From: Notospermus geniculatus
Taxonomy: Eukaryota; Nemertea; Pilidiophora; Heteronemertea; Lineidae
Direction of reading: 5' to 3'
Assembly (NCBI GenBank): GCA_002633025.1
Contig: NMRB01000127.1
Location: 540,299-604,298, forward strand
DNA: 64,000 nucleotides
Made by a program: the position numbers and the translations under genes. Shown here in pieces: positions 32,602-45,550 of the stretch (position 1 is its first letter; each line of letters opens with the position of its first letter). The notes beneath the pieces are model-generated. The model had not been told where the DNA came from and searched no databases. It saw nothing but the letters and a program-made list of their open reading frames with translations.

Positions 32602-35600
32602 GGTGTAAACTAGGCCTGTACAAAAACTTTGGCTTAAAGCCGCACAGTATATAGACAGGTGGGTCATAATCGGCAAGCATAGTCTGGGTCACCCAGCTGC
32701 TGTCGAATCTGGGGATCCGTAGTGGAACGAAACGGCTGGCTGCGCAAGACTACACACAGCAGGATAATGCTATCGGGGAATGCTATAATATGTGGTTCTA
32801 TGGTTACTCCGCACGCCTGTAAATGAGGTTGCACTATAGTTCGGCCGAACTGGGAGTGAGTAGCGGTGCATACTGTAGTGCGGCTTTAAAACAGACAGTG
32901 TTTTGGCCAAGTGACATGGCAGTGACCATGGCTCTTATGCAATACAATACAATGCACATGATGACGTCCGGTTCCTCATATGAGTAGACGTCTAGTATGG
33001 CCAACATCTGTACAAACTCCATACGTGCTTTCTGAACCAACTGAACGTCCACCTAATTTTTTGTATCAGATTTTTCCGTCAGGGCGCACCGAAGCCATAG
33101 CATTATTCGCCCTGGTAAGTACGGAAGAGGCCATCTCGAGCTACTCATGCTTGCGCCTCAGGTGGATGAGGTCTTGTACTGGCCCTCGCAAAGGCACGAG
33201 TTACAAGGCATCCGACTGTCCCACGCGACGGACTGAAAAGCCAGGGATTCAAACCCGGTGTAACGTTTTGAAGTGAGGCTCGTGAGCCAGTGTGACAATG
33301 TAGATTGACGGAATAAGCGGCGACTGGACAATGAGCGACACACAGGGAAACAGCGAGTTCGTTTTCCAGTGTATTCCGAACAATGGGAATCACACAGAAA
33401 AACGGCCACACTGAAAAACGTTAGACCTGGACCTGCCTCGAGAGCATTGGTTATCATCGGCAACACGGTTTTATTTGGTTCCTCTAGATGGCGGGCCAGA
33501 GTGGACAACCAACCCAATCTGGCATATCGTCAGCGTTGGTTTCGCGTTCGCGTTCGGGTCAGATTGCCTCACACCGACGAGTGGCGGGTCCTAGCGGCAT
33601 TGTTTGAAGAATGCAACTAACCACATCCGTGACACCACTCTACAGTCTGTTCCAATAAAAAGGCATTAATGGAAAAGCTTTCGCAAAGGAAACGACAAAA
33701 TTAGAGACCGACTATGGCACGCTCAGACATGACGTCTCTGTCTAGGCACAGCAGAGGGTCTCGTCCTTAGTGTACTCGGTCAACTTACCACGGACGGATC
33801 AAAAGCCTTTATTCATATGGGTTCAGTCCCTATTTGTTAGTTACTTTTGTGACTGAAATAGTATGCAGATCGTTTCTACATCTGGGTCAGGTTTGACCGC
33901 CCCTCTTTTAGAATATTGGTTTCCTTTTGAGACCCACCGCATGTCAAAGTCTACCTGTGAAATGTGTCATCGAGGGGCCAGCAGAATTGTGGGTCAGTCG
34001 CTGGACACAAAGATGGGCTCAAATTGTGTGGACGATTTTTGTAATAAAAAAATTACTCGAGAATAAAGTAAAGAAAATATAGGGCCCTGGAGAGGGTATG
34101 GTATTTGTCCCAGTCATGCCAATAGCCCAATTCTTTTAAGAAAAATTATCATTGAGCTTCCGAAGTGATGGCCACCTCTAGTTCGACATTGTTAGGGTAT
34201 GTGAAAGGAATCTTAAGCGGTAACCGTATCAATTACAGGGTGCTGTCTGGTTGTGAACAATAGAGATGTCTGTTTAAATAGGCTACCAGTTCGACTCCCA
34301 CGAAGCAGTGCCCTTTGTGAAATAAGGACGAAGCTGATGCAATAAGGACACATGCACCATGTTCTGAACTAGGCCAAACCTTACGGGATTGTCATCGCAT
34401 TGTCCGGTTAAGGTTAGGTGATATTTATAGCAACCTGCAACAAAAGGGTGAAAACCGTACTGAAGAATCCTCGGTACGGCCACACAATCTCTCGGTTCCT
34501 ATTTACATGTCTCTCTGTTTGTAAACACAGACGACACCGGCGGCCATTTTGCGCAACCTCGTCCACAGTCTCGTAAAAAGCATTGATAGGCGTGTGCGCT
34601 GCTCGCTATTCTGGGATAGGACGAGACTGCCCCGCCCAATCTCTTGGCGAAGATAAACATTGCGTCGGCGGGAACAACTTAAAGTGCATTTAAGGTTTTT
34701 CACCGCTGTGAGTGGGTCATTCGGTGACTGTCTGGCCCTAAAAATAACTTGGTACCAATGTGAACCTTGTGTTTGACAACAAATGCCATTTGACATGTGA
34801 ATTCAGTTCTTAGAAAATCGTCGTACGCATGTCAATGGGTCCTCTTTGGTTGCTGTTTCCTTCGTCTCACCTACCTCGATGACCATCACTTCCAGATTTT
34901 TCAATTATTTTCTTCTGTCTACTGCGCGTTTTCTTCGTCTACAGGCTTCATTGGTCTCAATACCTGGTCCTTCGGTGCACGAGCAATAGTTTTTCCAAAG
35001 GGTTAGAGGAAGTACAGCATGGCCGAGACGCGGGAGTCAGTTTGAACCGTATACATACGCACTCGGGCAAAAAAGCTCCCTTCCCGTCAAATCGAACGGC
35101 AATTTAGAGTTTGGGGGAACTTTTCATACTGGCCAGTAGAAGTACATGTAACCCATGTACAGAAATTTTCGCCCCAATTTCTACCTCATATGTTGATTTC
35201 GGGTGGCACTACCCTGCTTGGTCAAAATGACGAACTGAGGTTCGTTTTCCATTTATCACCAAACTGAGTAATTCGTCGAAATGACAAACCACGGTTCGTC
35301 GTTGTAACGAACCCTTGTTATCTCAAACAATCTCTAACAAGGTTCGTCCATGGATTTGTCATTTCGACGAATCATTTTGGTGATAAATGGAAAACGAACC
35401 TGAGTTCGAAGCAGAGTTTTTCCGTGTTCGATTTCTACCTCATAATACGATGATTTCGTTGTCACCGTTGATCCCACACCTTGACAGCCGGCCGTCCGAG
35501 GTCACTTGGTTCAGGTCACACCCTGAATTGGCCCAGCAGGGAGTTTCGGTAAAAGTAATATCATTGCACGTTCGACCAGCGTGATTACCCTTTTATTAGA

Positions 35601-38600
35601 CTACTTCAAATCTGAAATGACCGCATTTTGATATGTGTCAATGAGGATGTTCAGCGAAACGTAAATGTCAAATCTCTACAGCATCTTACAAACCTAATAC
35701 GGTTGCAATCGAACACCAACATCGAACTTTATAAGAGACTACTCATGATTTGATAACCTATATCTCACGAACTTTGGGGACACCTCGGTTACTTATTACT
35801 AGTTAACTAATTCGTCACTTACATGTAACTGAGCTCATGTTTCGGCAGCAATGACGTCTTCAGTGATAAAGAAACGCTTCCAACGTCATCATAATCAAAA
35901 AAGTTAACATCAGCGTTAGGTTCTTACCAAACGCTTTGAGAAGCTAAGTTTTGAAGATGATCATTGACTTATAATAGGGTTTGTAAGCTGCCAAACTGGT
36001 TTTGCGATTAGTGTGCGACTTAAACCTGAACCCACTGACGCGTTTTCACGCCCTATATCCAATGCGTCGGCGACAAAACCTTTATTTTTCTTAAAACCTC
36101 CTGTCATTATTCAGAAAGTGTCAGGGACAATAAACTGCTGGCACCCTATTTTATATAATGAAATTTGAGTGTGGTTATTTGTCATTGACATTTGTAGAGT
36201 AGTAATAGCAACGGATGGAGGCAAGACTTTATTTTTCTTAAAACCTCCTGTCATTATTCAGTGCTGTTTATCGTATTTTGTTAATCGTTTAATTAGAAAT
36301 ATTTTCAATTCAGTTTTATTCAATTTTCTGAATCTTTTTGCACGTTCACGGAGTCTGCTGCCTCTAAATCAAGCAGGCGAGCTCGTGGAAAATTCCTCCC
36401 CGACGCCCACGCGGCTGAAAATCTTATAAGTATGTCACACATCGACATGTTTTTACTTAGTATCTATTTCGTCTTGTGTAATTAGCGTGTGTTGAGGTTC
36501 TATTAAGTTTTTAATGATAATTGGCATTTCGCCTCGGCTCTGGTACGCTTGCACTAAACGGTCATACACGAGTCCCCTATAAAGGTTTTATTGACTTTCT
36601 GCATTTTGACTTCAACGCATGAGTTAGTTTTGAGGATTGACCCGTGTGACCCTTAAACTTTCCACCAAATTAAAGTGCACCCGATCAGATTTTGGTGTGC
36701 CAAAACAGTTATCGATAGATTCCGGATTTTCTTCGCTTTTTATTGGCTGAAAACTGAATTAAGGAAAGTATGGTTTAAGTGTAGTAAATGCTTTTACTTC
36801 ACATTTGCACATGGCCCTTTGATGCATTTGTAAAGCAGAAGAAAATAAAAGCATTTACTTGTCTTCCACACTACCTTTTTGTCTAAGAGCCTGTTATGGC
36901 CGCCGAACTATTCATACGAATTCGTTTAATTCTCAAACGAGATTTTTTTGGAAACAGAGATTTAGGGACCTTATGGAATTATTAATATGTTGACCCACAT
37001 GTAATTCTTTATTGAACATACATGTACTCGATGAGAATTTGATGAAAAATCTGAAAGTGTAAGGTGGAAAAAAGTATTTGGCGTTCAGTTGGTCGACAAC
37101 GGGGAACGAATTCGATTTATCAATATCGATCAAGTTTTAAATCGATAAAAAGTCCGCTTTAGGAAGACACCACAACACGGCTGGGGCGTGTTTTCACATT
37201 ACTGTTTGTAAACATTAAAAACGAAGATGGCGAATTGCCAGACGACTGCAGACTTCGTTCAGGACGTTATCTCATAGAATCCTTTCACGAGACAGCTTGG
37301 AAAATTGCCAGGAATGAGTTGGCGGGAACTTGCTTATACACTAGTATTGCGCATGCTCAGACTAATCTCGTAGATTTAGCCTCATTCATAAAATTTTTAT
37401 GAATGGCAAATTCGGTCAGGTGGAAAAGGCGCTAATGGTGCTCGAGAGTATCGAGCATAGAAAAAATCCCAGCGATTCGATGTGAATGTGCTATTGAAAT
37501 AACTGAGAGGAGTTTGGTTATTGTGAAGGGAATAATGGCCTCTTGGAATTACTTTAACAAATTCCCCGTCATCGGTCATGAAATGGCAAGGGTCAGAGTC
37601 CCGGTCGAGAAATACCAAGGGTCAAACCCGCCAAGTTTTCAAATATCAGTTTGACAGATAAGAAATTGAGCGAAAAAGAAGCGCTAACTAATTGAAGAAA
37701 AGAAAAAAACTGCTGGCAACAATCATTATAATTCTTTGAGGTGTTCCAGGTTGAGGGGGCCGTCAAATAATATAATAATAAACAGTATAATACATGTATA
37801 CGTACACCTGAATTTTATTACTGCGTAGTAGTCACTACGCATTAAGAATTATTCATAGTTCACCGTTCCCGAAATAATAACAAACTAACATGTATGTAAG
37901 AATTTTGACACGATCGTACAGGCCACATGACTGTATGACGTCAGTTTACATATTGTATGATAAAGGAAGAGTTGGCGCGTCTCCATTTATGGATTGTATG
38001 AATTAATTATCATAACACCAATTACAAGAATGCGGATGGAAGTTAGAATAATTTTAGCATCAAGTTGGAAACCACCATCGCCAATATCAACTGGAGATCT
38101 TCACCAAAAGATATTTATATCTTTATAAATGAAAACTATTGAACCTGTTCAGTCAAATTCAAGTCCAGTGACAATCTTGCTGTAGAGAGCACACTGTGGA
38201 AGAGAAAACCGTGAAACTGACAATCGTTTTTGTTTAGGCATCCTGAAATAACTGCTGTGACAAAAGCCAAAAGAGCGTTAACTCATTAGACTAGCCTGGT
38301 GTGGACGCAATCGTTGTCCTCAGAAAAGATGTCCCGAGTACTACTAAATATACATGTAGCGTAGAATTAGGCCATGTCCATTTCAGATTGCGTGGAGTCC
38401 ATGTAGAAGTTTAATCGATACATTCCCTCTTCGATTTTTTCAGCAGATTATAACTACATGTACATGTAGTAGCCATTTTGTTGGTCAGGAGGTTTCTGTG
38501 TGACTCTTGGCCTGATTTTCTGACTGCGATCTCTTCAGACTGGTGTTGACACCGTTTTCATTGACGAGCTTCGTTGCCGTTCGATTCATCGGAATGTGTC

Positions 38601-41600
38601 CTGAGAGCCCTTGAAACAGAAGGTGAGGCCCTCAGCAAGGAAAATAGCTCAGATGCGAAGCGAAACCATCATGGTAGCGCCATGGATATTTTGGTGTTTA
38701 GGGACTACATGATGAATTAATAAATCTCACCATTTAATAAGCAAAAAAATGTGATTTCACGATATTTCCCTCCGAAAATCGTAAAACAGACGGCGTAAAA
38801 CGTTATGCGGACAAGGCCAAACCCCAAGAAGAAAAAGAAGAAATTTCATTAGAAACTTTGTACTTTTAGAGTATGTCACGATAATTTGCTATTTTTAACC
38901 GCCCTGTAAAGTTCAACACCAAAATTTAGACAAATGATTGACAGATATATAAACCGTGTTTTGGCAACGGTTGTCGACCAGAAGAGTGGATTGCATCAGC
39001 CAAATGTCTGAATGAGACTTTCCAGTGCACGACTAGTCCGCCCAACTTATGAAATTTCTTTTCAACTTGATATTAAGCTCAGAGTTTGTTCAAATAAGTT
39101 TTCAAAAGGTACTCCGCTGCGTTTAATATTTCCCATGCTGGAAAACGCGCTCGAGGAGTGTCAACCTTTTGCAAGCCTTTTTTTAAACTACGCACGCCGA
39201 GTTCTCTGATCAATTTTTACACCAGTTTGCACACAAATTTTTGCATGTTATGAATTCATGATGGTTGCAATAGGTAACGTTTTTTATGTCAGTTTGACGT
39301 ATGCTTTATCCTTTAAACTATACCCAGCATAATTTCTGTGATCAAATTTTCCATCATTTTGCGCACACTTTTTGCATATTATGAATTCATACGCTACTTC
39401 TATGACGTCATCTCAAGGTGTTATATTCCTTCAATTACGATCTTTTGCTCAAGAACTGCGTATGCCCAGCACTTTCTGTTGGATAGAAGCCAAGTTGACA
39501 AAACACTAGGCTCTTCTCATAGTAATTTCTTTTATTGATCAAGCCGTGGGAAATATCAAAGGCATACAAATATTAAAAGAGGGTCATGCCCCTGGGAAGG
39601 GACGGGTGTGTTCAAAAAGAGCCAATGACGAAGAACCTATTTACAGATTGCAGAAAATCGATCACTCTCACATGATTTGACCTGTGCTATCAATGAGATT
39701 AAATGGAGATGAATAAACTGTGTTGAAATAGACCTATTACTCGTCCATTCATCTCAGTATGTTGGCGTTCACCGGTTTTGATAAGATAAGAGTTGAATAA
39801 CCCTTGGAGGAATTATAACCGGAATGACCGAGACCGACATGAACGAAATAGGATTACATGTACATGTACAGCTGTGACTCGAATGTTCACCAACTTCTCT
39901 CTTTAATACTTGGGGTCTTGATATATATTTTCTCCTCAGTACTTCAAAGAGGTGTAACACTTATTCATGGGCTATAGGAGTTTCAAAACACATAAATAGG
40001 TCTTTATTTTTGCATTTCCTCCTTCGTCACTAGCTTATTTAAAGCTCTATAAAAGGAAGTGGTAAAGGAATAGGCCTTATTAATGGGATGTTGTTTACCA
40101 TTTAAACACTTTCTTTGATCAAAAGTGTTACATCTTTATACAACATATCAAATTAACGCCAAACTTGTAAAGAATAACCAGGCTCGAAACAAAGTCCTCC
40201 CTTATTGTTGCAAAATAAACCTTGAAATCCATGATTTACGCATGTCAGTGAGTACTTCTTCAGAAAGAATGCAAAATCATTAGACAGATTAATAGATTAT
40301 GAGAACTATTTCAAGTATTCTCATGCAAAACAAATTTTTGCATGCATTTCATTGGTATTAATCTCTGGACATTCGTGAAACTATGGTCCAGGGTTTGTTA
40401 TTGTGTATCTTCATCTCCAAGTCACGAGTTCTCCATGTTTTCATCCATTTCCCTTGAATTACGTCGTGTTATTGGCAAACGGTCAATTCCTCTGATTCCA
40501 AACCCATTTCAAAATCGCCCGGCCTGGTTTTCATTTTACAATGCACATCCCAAAACATCGGTTCATATTTTGTTCCTGCAACCAAGTAGTTTCATGGTAG
40601 TTTCATGGTTCGCTCATGTTCTGCGTCCAGAAATGTTTGTTTTTCTAAGTAGGCCTAGATTTATTTCGCGAACCATCACGGATTTTGAGACCGACGGCGT
40701 TAACCCTTGGCGGTTCAAAATGTTCTCGCCCCGCGTGTTGCTAAACACACATGATTCACTCACAAGCAAACTGCGATTTAGAAGCCAAATAATGCTGATT
40801 ACCCGGTAACTACTACTGGAATTTGGGGGTTTATCATTGAAGCATCTTTCCTGGGACAACAAAACAGTGAGGTCACCCCATAAAATGTCCTGGACAGTGA
40901 CCTGTTGTAAGTCATTCCATTTCCGACTGATGTGCGCTCAAAAGCAATTCATAAAATGAGGTTGAAAAGGGTTCCCAGAGGTCATCACTCCATTCTTTTC
41001 TTTGGAAACTCTCGTTTATTCTGTAACCATCAATCGGACACGAAGGGTACAGTTGGTGTGGAATTTACCAAACTAGCTTGCCCACGAGTGGAGAGGGTGA
41101 TTCCTGAATCCGCTTGATTTTTACGCCTCGTTTAGTCCCAGTCAAAACATGGCCGCAAAAAACCCGCGAAAATTTACAACACAGCCGGCGACCTTCATCG
41201 TTTTTGTTTATGTTCTTTAATTGCTACTACATGTAATTTGATGTTTTTCTGGCGTTGTGTCATTTTTATGTGGTACATTGTTTCTTTTCTCTGATTGTGA
41301 GCATCTTTTCTGGTTTGAGAGCACACAGCGATGCTTCTTGAATTATCTTGTGTGTTTTGTTCGTGAAATGTGGTGAAACACAGTGTGGCTAAATCTTACA
41401 TTCTTTACTTTAGACTGCAAGTCACATCCCATCCCGTGACATAAATCGGTAATTTCACCCAGAGAACTTGCAATGGATATGCGCATTTCTTTCCTATATA
41501 TCTTTTTATAAGTAAGCGATTGCAAGTTAAAACCAGATCGACGTCACATTTTCAATGTTTTTTTTTTATTTGCAATCACAAGACGTCAGTATTGTTGCAT

Positions 41601-42318
41601 GCTAATATGGACCATGATTCAGCATATTTTTTCAACGAATGGGTTGATTCTCAGCGTTCAGCTTCCAAAAAAAGAAAATTTCAAACTTAGATGGCTGAGT
41701 GTAGATTCGCAGACAAAGCAACAAGCCAATAGGATTATCGATAATATTCATTATGGAACATTGACTGACCCCATTTATAAAGGTCATGTAAAAGACCAAG
41801 CGTTAAGACGACTTTTTGGAAGCTAATTATTTTAAAAAGGAAAAACTGAGGGCTTTTGTGACATGCTTCATTGTGTTGATCTTGGCAAAGTTTCAATTCT
41901 ATTGAAAAGTCGTAAGTACGACTTTTGTTATTTCCATGAATGAAATACGGTAGGAGGGCACATGACAGGTAAACAAAACTGACCTAGTTGTACAGTCAAC
42001 TTTGATTGGTCGCCAAGTAAACTACAGGAAGTTCCACTATAATTCAAAGGGGTGTCCGAGTCTTTAGTTTGCAATGAAGATAAAAGACATGGCATTAAAC
42101 ATCATTGATCTACGCCATATTTTCTACCGGTATTCCAAATCAGATTTGTCGTGCGTGATTTTGCAAGATTTTTGCCGATGGAACTGACCTTTTAAAAAAG
42201 GTGGGACTGACCATTGAGGAAGAATACACAGTGTGGCCCCCATTTTGGAAGTCCAGTGACCCACAACAAACCCAACCAATAGGAATGTCCCGTTTTACGC
42301 GGCAACTCTTACGTCAGG
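32602..42318. other. 9.7-kb stretch without recognised gene
   Basis: Only short frames without domains are seen. It holds a palindromic element (35231-35408), a 36-bp direct repeat (about 36079-36115 and 36226-36260, TTTATTTTTCTTAAAACCTCC), and similar TTTTGCAT.TTATGAATTCAT blocks near 39240 and 39367. An AT-rich frame at 41599-41826 is discussed under rejected items. Confidence 0.5.
35231..35408. repeat. Palindromic MITE-like element, 178 bp
   Basis: CGAACTGAGGTTCGTTTTCC at the left matches inverted GGAAAACGAACCTGAGTTCG at the right. Inner arms TTCGTCGAAATGACAAA / TTTGTCATTTCGACGAA are perfect. Confidence 0.8.
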
Positions 42319-42325
42319 TATTTAA
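42319..42325 (+). promoter_or_regulatory. Possible TATA-like box of the pacifastin-like gene
   Basis: TATTTAA lies 190 bases upstream of the ATG at 42515. Position and composition fit a TATA-like element, but nothing else confirms it. Confidence 0.2.
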
Positions 42326-42514
42326 CTCGCTGTGAATGAATGAACGGCAGAACCGTCAACAAACGAGTAATAGTACACACGAAAATTGTAAACATTGAAT
42401 TGTCAAGACTACAACTTGGATTCTTCAACTTGAGATTCGTCCTAGAAGATTTTCAGCAACTTGAACGGCCGTTTCTTTTGAGAGAAGCTTTGGTAACTTG
42501 GAGACAGAGGCAGG

Positions 42515-45500
42515 ATGTCTGGGAAACTCTATTTGATCACCATTGTTTTGGTCGTCTTCGGTTATTCGCAGGCGATGGATCTGAAGCGACTGCTGCAAGG
42601 AGAGGCAAGGAAGATGAGAAACCGTCGCGCCTTACCGAATCCCTCTCATAACCATGAAGTAGACGACCGAGGAGAACAGGGGGAATGTAACACTGAGAAC
42701 GGCGGCGGGAGGTGGTTCGATGGCCAATGCCTCCTCAACTGTAACACAAACACTGCCGGTCGGAGGTGGTTTCACGGATGCCACACCTGTGCCTGTCCCA
42801 CCGCAGCGCACATACGAACCGCGACCTCGACCAATCCAACCTGCGAGCGCCGCCCCTGCCGGTCACCCATCCAGAAACGTGACGTGAGCAGATTCGACAG
42901 GGATCGAGGTGTAACCCCGTCGTGTCCAAATGGTAGGCAAGCCGGCGAAAGCTACAGAATTGGATGCAACACGTGCCATTGCAGCGCTGGAGGCATAGAG
43001 TTCTGCAGCGTGAAGAACTGTGAGTTGGGTGTCAGCTACACGAGGATGAGCGACTCTGGTGAAATCATTCATGAGGTGGCCGACATCAACGCCATCAAGC
43101 TAACTGACATCCTGTGTCGACAACAGGGACTGAGAGGTGAGTCAGAATGATCATTCTGTAGATTAGGCGTGGCCGAATTCCCGAATTTTTCCGACATGAT
43201 GTCCTTTTTGCTTCTTGCGGTTTGCCCAAAAGTAGGCCTATAGACCCTGCCAACCGCTCTTCCTTTTTCCATTCCGAAACCCCACCTTACCATCTGCCCC
43301 AAGGTCACAACGAGGACACGAATGAGTGAAATATAGTAGGGAGTTTTCGCAAACCTGTCGTCCGATGCCACGAAAGACAGTACCGAACAAAAGGATAGAC
43401 GTTCGCTTTGGCGTTTCGGGGTTTTGCGAAAACTCGATAATTTGTCTCCCCAAAAGACCCGAAACGGTTAACATACTTGAATCAGACATTGGCATGTGAC
43501 CATTCTATTACTTGTTTACAATAGTAATTGCCTCTATCGACGTTATCATTCCGTCATACTCCAAGTAACGTGCCGCATTGAAAAGCTTTTTTTCTGTATA
43601 ATAGAATGTAAACTGGAACGCATCAATTTCGGGCATCAAGTGCACATTTGCATTCCAATGATACTTCTAAAATTAAACTCCACGTTGGGGAGTGGAAAGT
43701 TTTACGGAGTATTGACAGCACCTTTTTGAAATTAGTACAAGAATAGGGGCGGGAACGACGGATCAGCATCACGATATCAATGCGAACACCCAAATTGAAA
43801 ATATTAAATGCCACGACGGACCAGACGAACATGAAATCATGATGTATTAGGTCATCAAAAATAGATAAGATATATTTTTGGTCATATGAATAAAGAATAT
43901 AAATGCTTTTACTTAATGAATTTTGAAATACAAATGCACTAGGCAATGCTGTACAAATCTGAAATAAAAGCATTACATTGTATGTTGCCAGTTTTTATTC
44001 TTATGACCCACTGGTTCATATTCATAAAAATTCCATGCAGCAAAATTTAATGCTTTTACTTGTTACGGGATCGATGGTAGTGGAATTGACGACAAGTCAG
44101 ATCTTGCTGCGAGAGGTTTATTGCACGTCAGCTGGATGTGCACGCTGGCAGCTCTCAGGAAGGTGTCTACTACTACAGCTGCCAGACAGGGTCGAGGCTG
44201 GGTTTTATGCCATCTCAGCACCATGGCCAGACAGTTAGGGCTTAAGGTCAAGAGCTCAGTCCAATGGACTGAGTGGACCCCACGTCATGATGCCGAGTCG
44301 CATGACCCCCAACTTGGACCCGTCTTTAATATACATTAAAGGGTTTGACATAATACAGTATAATGATGACGATATATTGGCAGACCAGGACCATGAAAAA
44401 CGTCACACCAAGCTAAGGACACGTAAGCCTAGTCATAACCTTCAACAATCAAACATGATAATAATTAGACATGTGCCCTAGCAAGGTCAAGATGAAGAAA
44501 GGTCATGGAAGACATAATGGGACAATAGCCGTGTTTACACCTGAGGAATTGCCGGACCTGACCCGGCTCTGACCCGCCTTTTTTGCGTTTACACCTATGA
44601 AAATCGGATCCGGATTAAAAATTGCCGGACAAATTTAGCCCGCTTTCGCTCGGCGGGTCTGATCCGGATTATACTTTAGCCCGGCAATTTCAAAGGTGTG
44701 GACAGAAAAATTCCAGGCTAAAACGTTTACTGAGCCCACCGACAGGTGTCGGTCTGCTAAAATTGAATGGGTGGTGTGTCTATAAATAGCATGGCCAGCG
44801 TTCAATATCGTAAGACGAATAATAGGTGTGGACAGAAAATTCAATGGATCCGGGTTAAATTCGAACCCGGGCCTGGAAAAATTGCATAGGTGTAAACACG
44901 GCTATAATGATTCAAGATATCACAGGATATCTTCGTATCATACTTACATGTAAGATTTGCACAGCGACGGTCCAATGTTGTAAATGTCCTGCAAATCTTG
45001 AAGTAAAAGCATTTGGTACATTTTATGACAGCCATTGATTTCGTCTCAAATGCTCTCAAATCCTTGATCTACATGTAGTTAGTCACAATGTCCTGTAGGC
45101 CTATAGTTCATAAACGCACTTGACATCAACACACCCACTACGTCTGAATGATAAAGAACAATACCTGCTTATATCATAGTCTCAGGGCAGTGTCCTTTTT
45201 CAAGGACAAAGAAAAGGAGTTCGTATTTCCTCAACTGTGCAACAACATCACATACTTTTCTCATAGTAAAAGGAGTGTTTTACGTGAAGCCTAGACTACC
45301 GCTTGCTGCTGTTGTTGAAGTTGTTGATAATTTGTGCTTGCAACCTTTCAACGATTCCTCCTTTCTTGTCGTTTCAGATCACAAATTCACCGACGGGTGC
45401 CATATATGTCACTGCAGTCGACATCACGGGGTGATGTGTTCCACGAATTACTGTCCGATGCTGCCAGACATCTATTGGATAAGGAAATTCCGAGCTGCCC

Positions 45501-45550
45501 GTCGGCGGGAACAGGCGATCCACTCCGGACGGAGGCACTTTGACGATTAG
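42515..45550 (+). CDS. Secreted cysteine-rich protein with pacifastin-like repeats
   Basis: Two exons: 42515-43136 (ATG to donor gtgagt, phase 1) and 45378-45550 (acceptor tttcag to TAG), 264 residues. Residues 1-20 are a signal peptide (MSGKLYLITIVLVVFGYSQA). A basic segment with KMRNRR may be a cleavage site. Then come cysteine-rich units: GCHTCACP...CERRPC, CPNGRQAGESYRIGCNTCHC followed by SAGGIEFCSVKNC, and in exon 2 GCHICHCSRHHGVMCSTNYC. The middle unit fits the pacifastin light-chain pattern (C, then CNxCxC, then G...C...C) known from arthropod serine-protease inhibitors. The other two units are partial or diverged. The C-terminal tail is very basic. Role as a secreted protease inhibitor is inference; a VWC-like or antistasin-like fold is the alternative. 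Confidence 0.75.
43341..43435. repeat. Internally deleted GAGTTTTCGC-family MITE
   Basis: It has GAGTTTTCGCAAA at the left and TTTTGCGAAAACTC at the right, but only 95 bp; most of the left arm is missing. It lies in the intron of the pacifastin-like gene. Confidence 0.75.
44525..44905. mobile_element. Inverted-repeat DNA element with ATAGCCGTGTTTACACCT ends
   Basis: The 18-bp ends ATAGCCGTGTTTACACCT and AGGTGTAAACACGGCTAT are perfect inverse copies, and subterminal blocks (AATTGCCGG, GGATCCGG, CCCGGC) repeat in both orientations. It is in the pacifastin-like intron. The element at 52524-52990 has related ends (AGCCGCGTTTACAC). Confidence 0.8.

Noticed and set aside
41599-41826. AT-rich 75-residue frame ending KDQALRRLFGS
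   Set aside because: It has protein-like composition and could be an exon fragment, but no acceptor or partner exon was found and no family is recognised.
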